6,127 nt of DNA from Methanobacteriota archaeon (GTDB taxonomy: Archaea; Thermoplasmatota; E2; DHVEG-1), in NCBI GenBank assembly GCA_026394435.1, contig JAPKYG010000146.1, positions 1 through 6,127 of the forward strand, in the 5' to 3' direction. Below, in pieces: positions 5,766 through 6,127 of this stretch (position 1 is its first letter; the number at the start of each line of letters is the position of its first letter). The notes below the pieces were generated by a model. It saw only the letters and a list, made by a program, of their open reading frames with translations, searched no databases and was not told the DNA's origin. Both the position numbers and the translations under genes were made by a program.

Positions 5766-6127
5766 TTATTGCTGGTCATTATGCTTATCATCAACAATTC
5801 GATGCGACGTCGTAATCGGAACTGACGGCTTCAACATCGCGGACACAGGACAGTATTTCTCTTGCGAAAGCGCAATTGCCCTCTTTAAATGCACCGGGTT
5901 CAACTCTGTACCAAAGAACACGAACTCTAGATGAATTTTCGTAAAAACCTTTGGATGCGTCTCAGACCGATCCGCATCAATATGAACCTCAAAGCCTGTC
6001 AATCGAACTTTTTTCTTTTCTAAAATCGACACGACATCGCATCCGGTACAACTCCCCAGTGCGAGCAATACAAGTTCCATCGGGTGCGTAGCCGCGTCAG
6101 ATCCTGCAAACTCTTTTTTGCTGTCAA
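5766..6127 (-). CDS. OsmC-family protein (partial, N-terminus beyond the window)
   Basis: The frame is open from the right edge to TAA at 5766. An internal ATG at 6080 lies within the conserved segment THPMELVLLALGSCTGCDV and is not the start: the upstream codons (DSKKEFAGSDAATHP) read as ordinary OsmC sequence. About 119 residues are visible; family members are usually 135-145, so some 15-25 are missing. OsmC/Ohr proteins reduce organic or other peroxides, or bind thiol compounds, using two cysteines in a dimer. Here the first falls in LGSCTGCDV (an extra Cys three residues later is unusual; many relatives have a hydrophobic residue there) and the second in EKYCPVSAMLK, the typical 'YCPVsa' segment of the YhfA/OsmC-like subgroup. 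It heads a two-gene unit with the downstream methyltransferase. Confidence 0.9.
   Translation of the reverse strand, partial: DSKKEFAGSDAATHPMELVLLALGSCTGCDVVSILEKKKVRLTGFEVHIDADRSETHPKVFTKIHLEFVFFGTELNPVHLKRAIALSQEKYCPVSAMLKPSVPITTSHRIVDDKHNDQQ

Overview
The window looks like chromosomal DNA of an archaeon, probably euryarchaeal or Thermoplasmatota-like. Promoters carry archaeal TATA boxes (TTTATA-type) in front of short leaders, likely terminators are oligo-T or pyrimidine-rich tracts, ribosome-site fragments match the archaeal 16S 3' end, and the gene content is archaeal in style: secreted PQQ-propeller and gingipain-type proteins, and a CBS-domain protein with an extra C-terminal domain. 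Secreted C25-type peptidases are a reported trait of sediment archaea such as MBG-D (Thermoprofundales), but no marker gene here allows a firm assignment.

Layout: (1) 1-1047, minus strand, a secreted PQQ beta-propeller protein that runs off the left edge; its TTG start, ribosome site and TATA box are visible. (2) 1048-1296, a divergent intergenic region with promoters for both flanking genes. (3) 1297-3595, plus strand, a secreted C25 (gingipain/caspase-like, clan CD) peptidase with visible His and Cys catalytic residues. Its signal peptide lies in one frame and the rest in another, and the switch must happen in a 59-base overlap holding a run of eight T. (4) 3596-3958, a 363-base gap with a long imperfect stem-loop, a perfect 14-bp palindrome next to a TATA-like box, a pyrimidine tract, and the promoter of the next gene. 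(5) 3959-5053, plus strand, a protein with four CBS motifs and a C-terminal domain of about 100 residues whose pattern fits the ribosome hibernation factor (HPF/RaiA) fold. (6) 5085-5747 and 5766-6127, minus strand, a two-gene unit: an OsmC-family thiol protein (cut by the right edge) followed after 17 bases by a UbiE-like SAM methyltransferase.

The divergent pair (1) and (3) both encode exported proteins, consistent with surface or extracellular protein handling. The CBS-HPF-like protein stands alone with its own promoter and could link adenine-nucleotide sensing to ribosome dormancy; this is inference from domain pattern only. The CBS gene and the methyltransferase gene converge, with an oligo-T tract placed for each direction. 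No rRNA, tRNA, CRISPR array, insertion sequence or phage gene was seen.
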